Below are positions 1 through 7,740 of a DNA stretch of 7,740 bases, piece by piece. The notes under the pieces are model-generated. The model did not search any database. It saw only the letters and a program-made list of their open reading frames with translations, and was not told the origin of the DNA. The stretch's first letter is position 1, and each line of letters starts with the position of its first letter. Position numbers and translations under genes: made by a program. Source of the DNA: Anaerolinea sp. GTDB lineage: Bacteria; Chloroflexota; Anaerolineae; Anaerolineales; Anaerolineaceae. Where the stretch lies: the NCBI GenBank assembly GCA_013824385.1, contig PNNU01000147.1:1-7740 (forward strand), read 5' to 3'.

Positions 1-960
1 GTTCCAGGCTCAAAAAAACGAGCCGCTGACAACCAGCTCGCTAGTCGTGATATCCCGGGGCATGATCTCGCGCAACACAATACCTGGCTGGCAGACGCAC
101 ATCAGTATTTTCGAGATATATCTCAAAATCAAATTGCATTATCACATACCTCTGAATGGATGCTGGATAATTACTATATCATTCGCCAATCCATACAACA
201 GATAAGAGAAGACCTGCCTTCAAGTTTCTATCTTCAACTGCCAAAGTTGGCCATCGGTCCATTTAAGGGGTTCCCGCGGATTTATGGATTGACACGGGCG
301 ATCCTGTCATCACAACAAATGCTGTTTGATTCAAACGATCTAATTATCCTTCTAAATGAGTTCCAGACCAGTGTTCCACTATCCATGGGCGAACTTTGGG
401 CATTACCGATTTTCTTGAGATACAGTTTGATTGAATTTCTCTCACATGAATTGTTGCTCAATATTAATCCCAAGAAACAACCGAAGTTACCCATCTACCT
501 TCCTGATAATATAACCAGGGAGCAAGCCCCGGTAACACTTGATGACACCAGCGAAGAGACTGCCAACAGCGGAATTGCCAATGTGATACTTAGTTTACGA
601 GCGATTTCTGAATTAAGTTGGAACGAGTTCTTTGAATCAGCCAGCTGTCTTGAGCAAACCCTTAGGCAAGATCCAGCTAATAAATATGCGCAAATGGATT
701 TTAAAACACGTGACATGTATCGAAAGGAAATCGAGAGGCTTTCGGTAAGTCTGGTTCGCGACGAAAATGAAATTGGTAAAGTATTGGTTGAGATGGCTCG
801 TTCTTCAGAAAAAAATGAAGATGGGAATCTTTTTACCAAAAATGGCACACAAAAACACATTGGCGATTTTTTGTTTGGAATAAACCGGGCTGAATTTGAA
901 AAACAAATAGGCTACAAGCCCGACCGGAACAAAAAAGGAAAAGACTGGATATTCAAACAC
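1..960 (+). other. N-terminal soluble region of the cyclic glucan synthase
   Basis: Residues 1-320, before the first membrane helix. The stretch around 52-100 (EWMLDNYYIIRQ, then REDLP, a tyrosine and ELP-like LQLPKLA, then GFPRIYGL) and GELWALPIFLR at 130-140 is the conserved N-terminal signature of NdvB-type proteins. Also typical is a second block at about 206-245 with SWNEFFESAS, LRQDPANKYAQMDF and TRDMYRKEIE. The region is predicted to be mainly alpha-helical and has no signal peptide or catalytic motif that I can see. Its biochemical role is not clear to me. It is conserved enough to confirm the family on its own. The first 40 or so residues are not recognisable, and the true N-terminus is outside the window. 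Confidence 0.8.
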
Positions 961-3900
961 AATTCAGGCGTTTATTTTTTTGGCATTGGGTTAATTTCCA
1001 TCATTACTTTGTTGATTTTTGTCTTGATTTGTTTATGCATTCCTCCGTTAACGGGAATGTCTCGTCAGTCTTTATTGCCGACACCCGTTGCCTGGATTGC
1101 TTTTTCTTTGCTATGTTTGGTTTTGACAAATCCAATGTTGACCATAGCTTCAAGCCTGGTGAATTGGGTGATTACCTTAAAAATCCCACCACGAAACTTG
1201 CCAAAGTTGGATTTTAAAGATGAAATACCTGACTCTTTTCAAACTCTGGTGGTCATCCCTGCGATGATCAACAGTCGAAGTGATATTGATTCACTTACCC
1301 AACAACTGGAATTGCATTATTTGCGTAATCCTGAACCAGGATTAAGTTTTGCCTTATTGACCGATTTTCGTGATTCAGATACTGAAGCCTCTGCGGAAGA
1401 TAATATTTTGGTACAGTATGCCAAAGCTTCCATCGAATTCTTAAACCGTAAATATAAAAGGCAAATCATTAACAATCTAGCGGTCAAAGGAATATCAACA
1501 GAATCTAATGAACTTTCTCCGAGTAACAGCCAACCATTGTTTTATTTTCTACATCGTAAACGATTATGGAATTCGTCAGAAGGTAAGTGGATGGGGTGGG
1601 AACGTAAACGGGGAAAACTTTTTGAGTTGAACCGCCTTCTTCGTGTAGGCGAAAATCTAACCTTTATTACTGCTCCTGATGATTTGACTGATTTATCTCG
1701 CATTCGTTTTGTAATCACTCTGGATTCGGATACTATTCTCCCTCGGGGAGCGGCGCGCAGATTGGTGGGAACATTAGCCCATCCCCTAAACCAGGCTGTT
1801 TTTGACGAACAAACTGGTGAAGTTGTTTCAGGTTACACCGTATTGCAGCCACGCATGGAAATCCATCCCAGAAGCGCCAATCATTCGTGGTTCACACGGT
1901 TTTTTAGCGGTGATGCAGGCCTGGATCTATATTCACTTGCAGTGTCTGATGCCTATCAAGACTTTTTTGGTGAGGGAAGCTTTGTGGGCAAAGGGATCTA
2001 TGATGTAGATTCTTTTATGCGCAGTATCCATAATAAGATTCCTGAAAACACAGTCCTCAGCCATGATCTTTTGGAAGGGGTGATGGGGCGTGCGGGACTT
2101 GTGACTGATATCACCATGATCGAAGATTACCCGCAGAATTATTTCATTCAGGTTATGCGCCAGCGACGCTGGATCCGCGGAGATTGGCAGCTATTACCCT
2201 GGTTGCTCAGATCGAATACACCAGGGATGGTCTTCTCAAAAATTGACCGCTGGAAGATGTTTGATAATCTGCGGCGTGCCTTGTTAGCCCCATCTCTAAT
2301 GGTACTAATTGTTTTTGGAGCGATATTTCAACCTGGCTTTAATTTACTTTGGATCTCAATTGTATTGTTAACCTTGGGTGTTCCCATCTTTACGGGATTC
2401 GCACGTAGTACCATGTCTGTTCTGGGTGGAGAGGATATCCGTATTGCCTTCCGCCCCATGGGATGGAATGTACTACGCTGGTTGTTGGCTATAACCTTTT
2501 TGCCGTATGAAGCCTACACCTCACTTGATGCAATCCTTACCACGCTTTATCGGTTGTTTGTCAGTCGACGCAACCTTTTGCAGTGGACCACTGCAGCTCA
2601 AACCGCTAAAATCTTTGGATCCGAAGCACGTCGAAACCTGGCTTGGCAAAAAATGGCGGCATCAACTTTTCTTGCGATCACACTGCTAGCCTGGCTCAAA
2701 TTCTTTCCCTATCCTCACCCCAGCATTGAAACTTTAGCAATATTTATTGTTTCACCTGTACTACTGCTTTGGACATTGTCTCCCATAATTGTGTGGTGGA
2801 TCAACCGACCCATCGTACAAAAAAAAGTTACTTTAAATGAGGATCAAGTTAACCATTTACGTCAGATCACAAGACGGACATGGGGGTTTTTTGAAAGGTT
2901 TGTCGGTCCAGGAGACCATTGGCTGCCCCCGGACCATTTTCAAGAATCACCAGTTGGCATAATTGCTCATCAAACTTCACCAACGAACATAGGATTGCTG
3001 CTCACCTCAACTTTGGCGGCGTACGATCTTGGGTATCTTGATCAACTTGCATTGGCAACACGTTTATCCACCACTATGGATTCACTGGATCAATTGGAAC
3101 GTTATCAAGGTCATTTTTTGAATTGGTATGATACACAGACTCTCCAACCATTACGGCCAAGATATGTTTCAACAGTGGATAGTGGAAATTTAGCAGCCAG
3201 TTTTATAGTTACATCACAAGCGTGTAAAGATATCCTTGGGCAACCGATATTTCGCTGGGATTTGTGGCAAGGCTACCTTGACACACTTTCCAATCTCTCT
3301 GAGATGTTAAAAGAAATGCGCAAGCCTGAATTTAACCAACAAGTTGAAGTATTAAATCAAAACTTAAATAAACTTCATGCAGATATATTAGCTGTCCGCA
3401 TTCATCCAGAGCAATGGTATCGATTGTTTAAACATGCCAGTGGACCTTTTTGGCAGGATATATCAGCAAAGCTGATGGAACTTGTAAAGGTTGGGAGATC
3501 CGCGTTTTCACTCAATACATTGGAAAAGCTCCAGGAAGTAACTGCGCAAGTAGAACGGCACCATATAGCGGTTCGGCGCACGATTACTGAATTAGTTCCC
3601 TGGGTTCCTTTCTTTGAGAATATGCCTGAATACTTTTTGGATGCCGGGTTTATATCGATTATTAGTGAAATTAGAAATAGTCTCCCAATTAATATGCCGC
3701 TCAACCAGGTAAAATCACATGTTTTAACAGCTTTACCTTTCATCCATTCTTTGCAAAATCGTCTGACTTTAGTGAGTGAAACACCCACGCAAAAAGAACT
3801 TCTAGCTATAGCAAAAACCTGGCTGGAGGATTTGTCCAATTCTTTGGCGAAGGTCGATAATAATGCAGAAATGTTAACAAATCGATTTTTATTTATCATG

Positions 3901-6900
3901 GAACGGTCAGAACAATACACCAATGAAATGGATTTCCGATTTTTATATCACAATCAGCGGTCAGTATTCCATATCGGGTATAACCTCGATGCAGGTTCCA
4001 TGGATCCAAATTATTATGACTTGCTTGCGTCAGAATCCAGAATTGCGTCTGTAGTTGCAATAGCCAAAGGGGATGTACCTCAATCACATTGGCTGCACCT
4101 TGGACGGCCGGTAACCCAAGTTGGGGGAACTTATGTGCTCCTGTCTTGGAGCGGAACCATGTTTGAATACTTGATGCCTCCACTTTTCCTGCGTTCCTAT
4201 CCAGGAACATTGTTATCTGATAGTACACTCGGTGCAGTACAACATCAAATCGCGTATGGAAAATCCAAAGCCGTTCCCTGGGGGATTTCAGAGTCCGGTT
4301 TTTATCGGTTTGATGCTAGTTTAAATTATCAATATCGTGCTTTTGGTGTTCCAGGGTTGGGATTCAAACGTGGATTGGCTGACGATCTGGTTATTTCGCC
4401 ATATGCTTCATTGATGGCGGTAAGTTACGCTCCACACGCAGTGATTCATAACATTGATCACTTGATCAATTTAGGGATGATCGGCCTTTATGGCGTTTAT
4501 GAATCAATTGATTTTACGCCAGATAGATTGCATATAGATGAAAAATCTGTGATCGTAAGTGAATATATGGCACACCATCAGGGCATGATATTGATGGCCA
4601 TGGATAATTTTTTCCACGACGATATTATGGTAAAGCGAATGCATACTGACCCCCGTATTCAAAGTGTGGAATTGGTTTTGCAAGAACAAATTCCTCATAC
4701 GATCAAGACTCAAGACCCATACGGAGAAGACGTAAAAGGCACACAGCGTGTAACGATTGCGCCGGTAGAAATCGTTCCCTGGACGGTACCCGTACAGACT
4801 GCCATACCGCAAATGCACCTTCTTTCAAATGGCAGCTATAGCGTGTTAATTTCAAACATGGGTGGAGGTTACAGTTCATGGCATGGCACCGACCTCACTC
4901 GCTGGCAGCCGGATGGCGTAATGGATCCGTGGGGAACCTGGATTTACATTCAAGATATCCAACGTGATTTGGTCGAAGTGAATGAAATATGGTCGGCTTG
5001 TCACCAACCTATTCCGGCTGAAGCTGCGGATATGCAAGTGACCTATTTTGCACACATGGCAGCATTTCGACGAACGCAAGATGAGATTGACTCAAACACT
5101 GAAATATTGGTAGTACCTGACGATCCAGTGGAAATTCGGCGTATACATCTTCATAACCATTCTGAGCAATACCGAACCCTGCGTTTGACCTCTTATGGTG
5201 AAGTGATCTTAAACTCTCAATTGGCAGATTCAAGGCATCCAGCATTTAACAAATTATTCATTGAGAGTGAGTTCCTTCCAGATCTTGGATTGCAGATCTT
5301 TACCCGTAGACCACGTTCTAATCAGGATTCAAGCATATTCATGGGACATATGCTTGTCAATAAAAGGGTAGAAACGATTGTGCGCCATGAAGCAGACCGC
5401 AACAAGTTTATCGGTCGTGATCGGACAATTCACAACCCGATTGCATTAACCTCAGAAAAATACCTTACCGGTACTACCGGAGCCACATTGGATCCAATTT
5501 TTGCGCTTGGGCAATCAATCATTATCGAACCGCATAATAGTGCTGATTTGGCGTTCTTGACTTTTAGTGGAAACAGTCGTGAGTCTGTTCTGGAATTGGC
5601 AAGAAAATATCGTAATTGGTCGATAATTGACCGTTCATATCATCAAGCCAATATAGCCACTCAAACCTGGATGGGTAAGCAAGAAATTACTACTCAGATG
5701 TTAAGAAATATATTACAAGTGCTTTCAGCGCTCTTGTATCCTTTCAAGGCAATTCGTGCTTCAGCAGAAATGTTGTCCTCTAACTGCCTGGGTCAATCAG
5801 GTTTATGGCGATTTGGCATCTCTGGAGATTATCCCATTATGCTCGTTCAGTTGGATGATTCGACTCAGATTGATCTGGTCGCAGAATTACTACAGGTTCA
5901 CCGATATTTGCGCAGCCGAAGAATCAAGATAGATTTGGTCATCCTCAACTGCCAGAAAATCGATTATGGCGCAGAATTAAATGGATCTCTTTATCGCCTG
6001 GTTACAAAGATGAACGGGGAAGACCAACTCAATCAACGTGGTGGAGTATTCATCTTGTATGGAGACCACATTACAGCAGAAGAATACGCTTTACTTCAAA
6101 CCGCGAGCCGATTGGTGCTTGATGGAGTCATGGGTCCTTTGGACGATCAGTTGCCCGGGTATTCCCTACCCGTTCATCACTTGCCTGCATTAATACCCAC
6201 AGGGCCAGCACGTGATGAAATCACCGATGACCAATCATTCAAAGAATCTGCAAAGATTCAAGAAGAAGAACTTACTTTTGCCAATGGGTTTGGAGGGTTC
6301 AATTCAGACGGCAGCGAGTATATAATCAATTGGGAATCTGCATATTTAAATGAAAAAGGGATGATGGTGAGAAAGACAACACCTGCTCCCTGGGTAAATG
6401 TGATCGGCTATCCCAATTTTGGTTTTATGGTCAGTGAATCCGGCAGCCAATGTACTTGGGCACTTAACAGCGGTGAAAACCGATTAACCCCCTGGGCAAA
6501 TGATCCGGTGTGTGACCCAACTGGCGAAGTGCTGTATCTGCGTGATGAAGAAACAGGTGAAGTTTGGACACCCACACCACTTCCAGCAGGAACAGATCAA
6601 CCTTATCGTGTGGTACATGGAGCTGGGTATACCCGTTTTGAACATACGTCGCATGGTTTGGAACAATGTTTAACTCTTTTCTCGAGTCCTGATGACCCGG
6701 TTAAAATCATTCATCTGAAACTTAAAAATACCTTTCTTCATACTCGCAGGATTACTGCCACACAATATGTTGAGTGGGTATTGGGTACCACACATGCGAT
6801 CAATATGGCGTATATCATTCCAGAATATGATCCAACCCTTGAGTGCTTATTAGCTACAAATCCATATAGTGACGAGTTTGCCAAAAGAGTTGCTTTTCTG

Positions 6901-7740
6901 GCTGCGAGTCGGTCTATACACGGATTGACCGCTGACAGGACCGAATTTTTGGGACGGGGTGGAACGTTCAAATTGCCGGTGGCATTACTTAGAATAGGAT
7001 TGGAAACCCGCATCACGCCAGGTGAAGATCCATGTGCGGTTTTGCAGATTCATATGGATCTAAAACCTGGCGCGACAGATGAAATCTATTTTGTGCTGGG
7101 GGAAGGTAATGATAAAGAACATGCCCTCGAGCTGGTGAAGAAATATCATGAACCTGCTTTTGTAGGTGCCGCTTTTGAACGTACGCATACATTCTGGAAT
7201 CGATTTCTAAACACAATTCAAGTTAGTACACCTGATCCGGCAGCTGATATTATCTTGAATCGTTGGATGATCTATCAGACGCTTTCTTGCCGTATTTGGG
7301 GCCGAACCGGTTTTTATCAATCCAGTGGTGCTTTTGGTTTTCGAGACCAGCTGCAAGATGTAATGGCACTGCTGCCGATAGATCCTACAATCACACACAG
7401 GCAAATAATAAATGCAGCCAGCCAGCAATACGAAGCCGGCGATGTGATGCACTGGTGGCATCCCCCTTCAGGACGAGGAGTGAGAACTCGCTTTTCGGAT
7501 GATCTATTATGGCTACCTTATGTCACGGCTTTGTATATCGAAACAACAGGTGATTATAAAATCCTTGATGAAAAAATCCCATTTCGAATTGCGCTGCCAC
7601 TTAATGAGGGCGAGGATGAACGGTATGGTGAATTTCGTTTAACAGATCAATCTTTTACTCTGCTGGACCATTGTCAGCGTGCCATTGAAAAAGGTTCCAC
7701 TTACGGATTACACAATCTGCCATTAATGGGCACGGGCGAT
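1..7740 (+). CDS. ndvB: Cyclic beta-1,2-glucan synthase (NdvB/ChvB/Cgs family), partial at both ends
   Basis: Frame 1 reads through all 2,580 codons without a stop, and the translation carries family motifs from end to end, so this is one gene with no internal frameshift. Family members are multi-domain inner-membrane proteins of about 2,800-2,900 residues in rhizobia. They use UDP-glucose to build, trim and cyclise beta-1,2-glucan, a periplasmic or secreted glucan linked to osmotic adaptation and host interaction in proteobacteria. Diagnostic motifs seen: GELWALPIFLR (130-140), GWERKRGKL (532-540), DSD (575-577), SHDLLEG (687-693), RWIRGDWQ (723-730), SPTNIGL (993-999), YVSTVDSGNLA (1055-1065), SWSGTMFEYLMP (1382-1393), AHHQGM (1524-1529), WRFGISGDYP (1936-1945), HWWHPP (2484-2489), RTRFSDDLLWLP (2495-2506). 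The true start lies upstream, perhaps 50-150 codons away; the C-terminal part of the GH94 barrel is missing downstream. No ribosome binding site or promoter can be assessed. Family assignment is firm; activity and ring size are inferred. Confidence 0.96.
964..1185 (+). other. Transmembrane helices 1 and 2 preceding the GT84 domain
   Basis: Residues 322-347 form an almost entirely hydrophobic run (VYFFGIGLISIITLLIFVLI and onward) that ends in a Pro-Pro turn at 348-349. A second hydrophobic stretch covers about 361-393 (WIAFSLLCLVL, a short NPML break, then a less hydrophobic amphipathic tail). The T-rich DNA here reflects Phe, Leu and Ile codons and is not a promoter. The pair anchors the cytoplasmic glycosyltransferase domain to the inner membrane, as in other processive GT-A synthases. 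The exact ends of the helices are estimated by eye. Confidence 0.8.
1213..2220 (+). other. GT84 glycosyltransferase core (UDP-glucose to beta-1,2-glucan)
   Basis: Residues about 405-740. The domain opens with a strand ending VVIPAMINS (417-425), then LHYLRNPEP and ALLTDFRDS (451-459), where cyclic glucan synthases have a conserved TDF/TDW-type motif. GWERKRGKL (532-540) and ITLDSDTILPRG (572-583) follow; D575 and D577 form the DxD motif expected to bind the divalent metal and UDP. GKGIYDVDSF (663-672) and SHDLLEG (687-693) probably supply acceptor contacts and the catalytic base region. RQRRWIRGDW (720-729) corresponds to the (Q/R)xxRW motif of processive synthases. All key residues are present, so the domain looks active. 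In Agrobacterium Cgs the growing glucan is linked to a tyrosine of the enzyme; Y667, Y710 and Y714 lie near these motifs, but I cannot say which, if any, is equivalent. Confidence 0.9.
2269..2805 (+). other. Transmembrane helix cluster following the GT84 domain (about four helices)
   Basis: Residues 757-935 hold hydrophobic stretches at about 761-779 (LLAPSLMVLIVFGAIF), 781-800 (LLWISIVLLTLGVPIF), 884-900 (AASTFLAITLLAWLKFF) and 908-934 (IETLAIFIVSPVLLLWTLSP and onward). A further partly hydrophobic segment at 821-846 is likely to lie at the interface or form a re-entrant helix. Between them, SRRNLLQWTTAAQ (855-867) is the family's RRxLLxWxTAA motif. With the two helices before the GT domain this gives roughly six membrane spans, close to what is described for rhizobial Cgs. 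In processive synthases such helices form the path for the polymer. Confidence 0.78.
2821..3900 (+). other. Helical region between the membrane domain and the cyclisation domain
   Basis: Residues 941-1300. The first part is strongly conserved in the family: TWGFFERFV (960-968), WLPPDHFQE (974-982), SPTNIGLLL (993-1001), the run AAYDLGYL (1006-1013), then FLNWYDT (1039-1045) and PRYVSTVDSGNLA (1053-1065). Motifs of this kind are found at the start of the (alpha/alpha)6 barrel of GH144-like and GH189-like domains, so this stretch may form the first helices of the cyclisation barrel. Residues about 1085-1295 are poorly conserved by eye and rich in predicted amphipathic helices (many Leu, Glu, Lys and Gln). 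I recognise no catalytic motif in that second part. The boundary with the following domain is approximate. Confidence 0.7.
3901..4710 (+). other. GH189-like cyclisation (transglycosylase) domain
   Basis: Residues about 1301-1570, the part matching the Pfam 'glycoamylase-like' domain. It contains LFHIGYN-like VFHIGYNLDAG (1322-1332), YYDLLASESR (1338-1347), AIAKGDVP (1353-1360), HWLHLGRP (1363-1370), LSWSGTMFEYLMP (1381-1393), PWGISESGF (1426-1434), YQYRAFGVPGLG (1443-1454), YGVYESIDFTP (1497-1507) and YMAHHQGM (1522-1529). In the cyclic glucan synthase of Thermoanaerobacter italicus this domain was isolated, shown to make rings from linear beta-1,2-glucan by transglycosylation without hydrolysis, and used to found GH189. 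E1389, E1431 and E1501 sit in the most conserved blocks and are candidate catalytic acids; I cannot assign them individually. All are intact, which suggests a working cyclase. Confidence 0.85.
4813..5853 (+). repeat. Protein-level repeat A: first GH94-type beta-supersandwich plus degenerate barrel start
   Basis: Residues 1605-1951. Characteristic pieces are NGSYSVLISNMGGGYSSW (1610-1627), DPWGTWIYIQD (1642-1652), VPDDPVEIRRI (1705-1715), ADRNKFIGRDRT (1798-1809), a LDPI/ALGQ stretch at 1830-1838, LELARKY (1864-1870) and GQSGLWRFGISGDYPIMLVQL (1931-1951). Each has a counterpart in the same order in repeat B (residues 2137-2456): PDDPVKI (2230-2236), ADRTEFLGRGGT (2311-2322), LELVKKY (2376-2382) and QSSGAFGFRDQLQDVMALL (2440-2458). 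The two copies have diverged far and the similarity is at the amino-acid level only. Two supersandwich copies are usual in this family. In copy A the piece matching the barrel is short and lacks the phosphorylase motifs, so it is probably structural. Confidence 0.75.
5854..6180 (+). other. Alpha/beta connecting segment between the two supersandwiches
   Basis: Residues 1952-2060. The pattern is helix (LVAELLQVHRYLRSR, 1959-1973), hydrophobic strand (KIDLVILNCQ, 1976-1985), helix (1990-2004), strand (GGVFILYGD, 2014-2022), helix (EEYALLQTASRLVLDG, 2027-2042). This resembles a small Rossmann-like alpha/beta unit and the order is the same in the NdvB proteins I know, where a DLVILNE strand and a GGVFLL strand occur at this place. 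No nucleotide-binding glycine motif is visible. Its likely role is to position the degenerate sandwich against the C-terminal phosphorylase domain, which is an inference. Confidence 0.6.
6259..7740 (+). other. C-terminal GH94 glycoside phosphorylase-like domain (chain-length control), truncated
   Basis: Residues 2087-2580. A beta-supersandwich begins with LTFANGFGGFN (2091-2101) and continues through PDDPVKI and ADRTEFLGRGGT. A helical linker (about 2374-2402) then leads to the (alpha/alpha)6 barrel: LNRWMIYQTLSCR (2419-2431), GFYQSSGAFGFRDQLQD (2437-2453), GDVMHWWHPP (2480-2489), RGVRTRFSDDLLWLPY (2492-2507) and GLHNLPLMGTGD (2569-2580). These are GH94 (former GT36) signatures; the HWWHP and RTRFSDD blocks are typical of active phosphorylases. 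In Brucella and Agrobacterium Cgs this domain shortens linear glucan phosphorolytically and so sets ring size. The window ends at GTGD, where family members continue with a WNDG-type motif containing the general acid, so catalytic competence cannot be confirmed. Confidence 0.88.
6409..7374 (+). repeat. Protein-level repeat B: second GH94-type supersandwich plus start of catalytic barrel
   Basis: Residues 2137-2458, the partner of the copy at residues 1605-1951. Aligned by eye, YPNFGFMVSESGSQCTW (2137-2153) matches the NGSYSVLISNMGGGYSSW block of copy A. The order of shared landmarks (PDDPV, ADRxxFxGR, LELxxKY, QSGxxxF) and their spacing are similar: from PDDPV to the QS(S)G block is about 226 residues in A and 210 in B. 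This copy carries on into a full barrel with phosphorylase motifs, unlike copy A. Confidence 0.72.

Noticed and set aside
495..860. A 121-codon minus-strand open frame with a Ser- and Leu-rich translation
   Set aside because: It is antisense to the conserved N-terminal region of the glucan synthase. Its Ser/Leu/Arg richness is what the complement of Glu-, Lys- and Gln-rich helices gives.
961..1040. A T-rich stretch that could be taken for a promoter or an intergenic region
   Set aside because: It encodes the first transmembrane helix in the same uninterrupted frame; the base bias follows from Phe, Leu and Ile codons.
1029..1217. A short plus-strand frame in another register, and similar ones at 1802-2008, 2507-2689 and 7263-7502
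   Set aside because: They are out-of-frame shadows inside membrane, GT84 and GH94 coding sequence with unrecognisable translations.
1213..2220. Cellulose synthase (BcsA) or OpgH/MdoH-type glucosyltransferase as the identity
   Set aside because: The GT core is distantly similar in its DxD and RW motifs, but the GWERKRGKL and RWIRGDW wording and the fused GH189 and GH94 domains are specific to cyclic beta-1,2-glucan synthases.
3402..3923. A 173-codon open frame on the minus strand, the longest complete one in the window, overlapping another minus-strand frame at 3896-4228
   Set aside because: It lies wholly antisense to conserved coding sequence, its translation is rich in Ser, Cys and Arg with no recognisable domain, and the plus-strand frame here is part of a known family.
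3901..4710. A glucoamylase acting on starch, as the Pfam-style name 'glycoamylase-like' might suggest
   Set aside because: The name reflects fold similarity. In this protein context the domain is the cyclisation domain acting on beta-1,2-glucan.
6484..7461. A string of short minus-strand frames (60-92 codons) near the end of the window
   Set aside because: They overlap each other and the GH94 domain, show no family resemblance and have no plausible ribosome binding or operon arrangement.
1..7740. Signs of tRNA, rRNA, CRISPR repeats, insertion sequences, attachment sites or terminators
   Set aside because: No DNA-level direct or inverted repeats, stem-loop followed by a T run, or conserved RNA sequence stood out, and continuous conserved coding sequence fills the window.

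Overview
The whole 7,740-base window lies inside one protein-coding gene on the + strand. Reading frame 1 is open from the first base to the last, 2,580 codons with no stop, and neither the true start nor the true stop is present. The translation is recognisable as a cyclic beta-1,2-glucan synthase (NdvB/ChvB/Cgs family), a very large inner-membrane enzyme that polymerises glucose from UDP-glucose, controls chain length and closes the chain into a ring. Residue numbers below count from the first codon of the window. The real protein starts upstream and ends downstream.

Layout along the protein: (1) a soluble N-terminal region, about residues 1-320; (2) two membrane helices at about 322-395; (3) a GT84-type glycosyltransferase core at about 405-740, with a DSD motif, an SHDLLEG motif and an RQRRWIRGDW motif; (4) about four more membrane helices at 757-935; (5) a mostly helical stretch at 940-1300; (6) a GH189-like (GH144-related, Pfam 'glycoamylase-like') cyclisation domain at about 1300-1570; (7) a first GH94-type beta-supersandwich followed by a degenerate stub of a catalytic barrel (1600-1951); (8) an alpha/beta connecting segment (1952-2060); (9) a second supersandwich and the start of the GH94 (alpha/alpha)6 barrel (2087-2580). 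The window is cut at L-P-L-M-G-T-G-D, just where the GH94 catalytic motif is expected.

How the parts work together, from knowledge of the family: the GT84 domain extends a beta-1,2-glucan chain from UDP-glucose on the cytoplasmic face, the GH94 domain trims the chain phosphorolytically and so sets its length, and the GH189 domain cyclises by transglycosylation. Everything in this window fits one such molecule. No flanking gene is visible, so no operon or transporter context can be read.

The organism is a bacterium with moderate to slightly low GC and a mixed, unbiased codon use. This does not resemble the GC-rich alphaproteobacteria (Rhizobium, Agrobacterium, Brucella) in which the enzyme was first studied. 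A member of Chloroflexota (Anaerolineae-like) or another non-proteobacterial environmental lineage is my guess from general feel only. I see no RNA gene, mobile element, CRISPR array, promoter or terminator. I do not think the window holds a new system. The most interesting signals are the internal domain duplication and a possible lineage-specific insertion in the glycosyltransferase.
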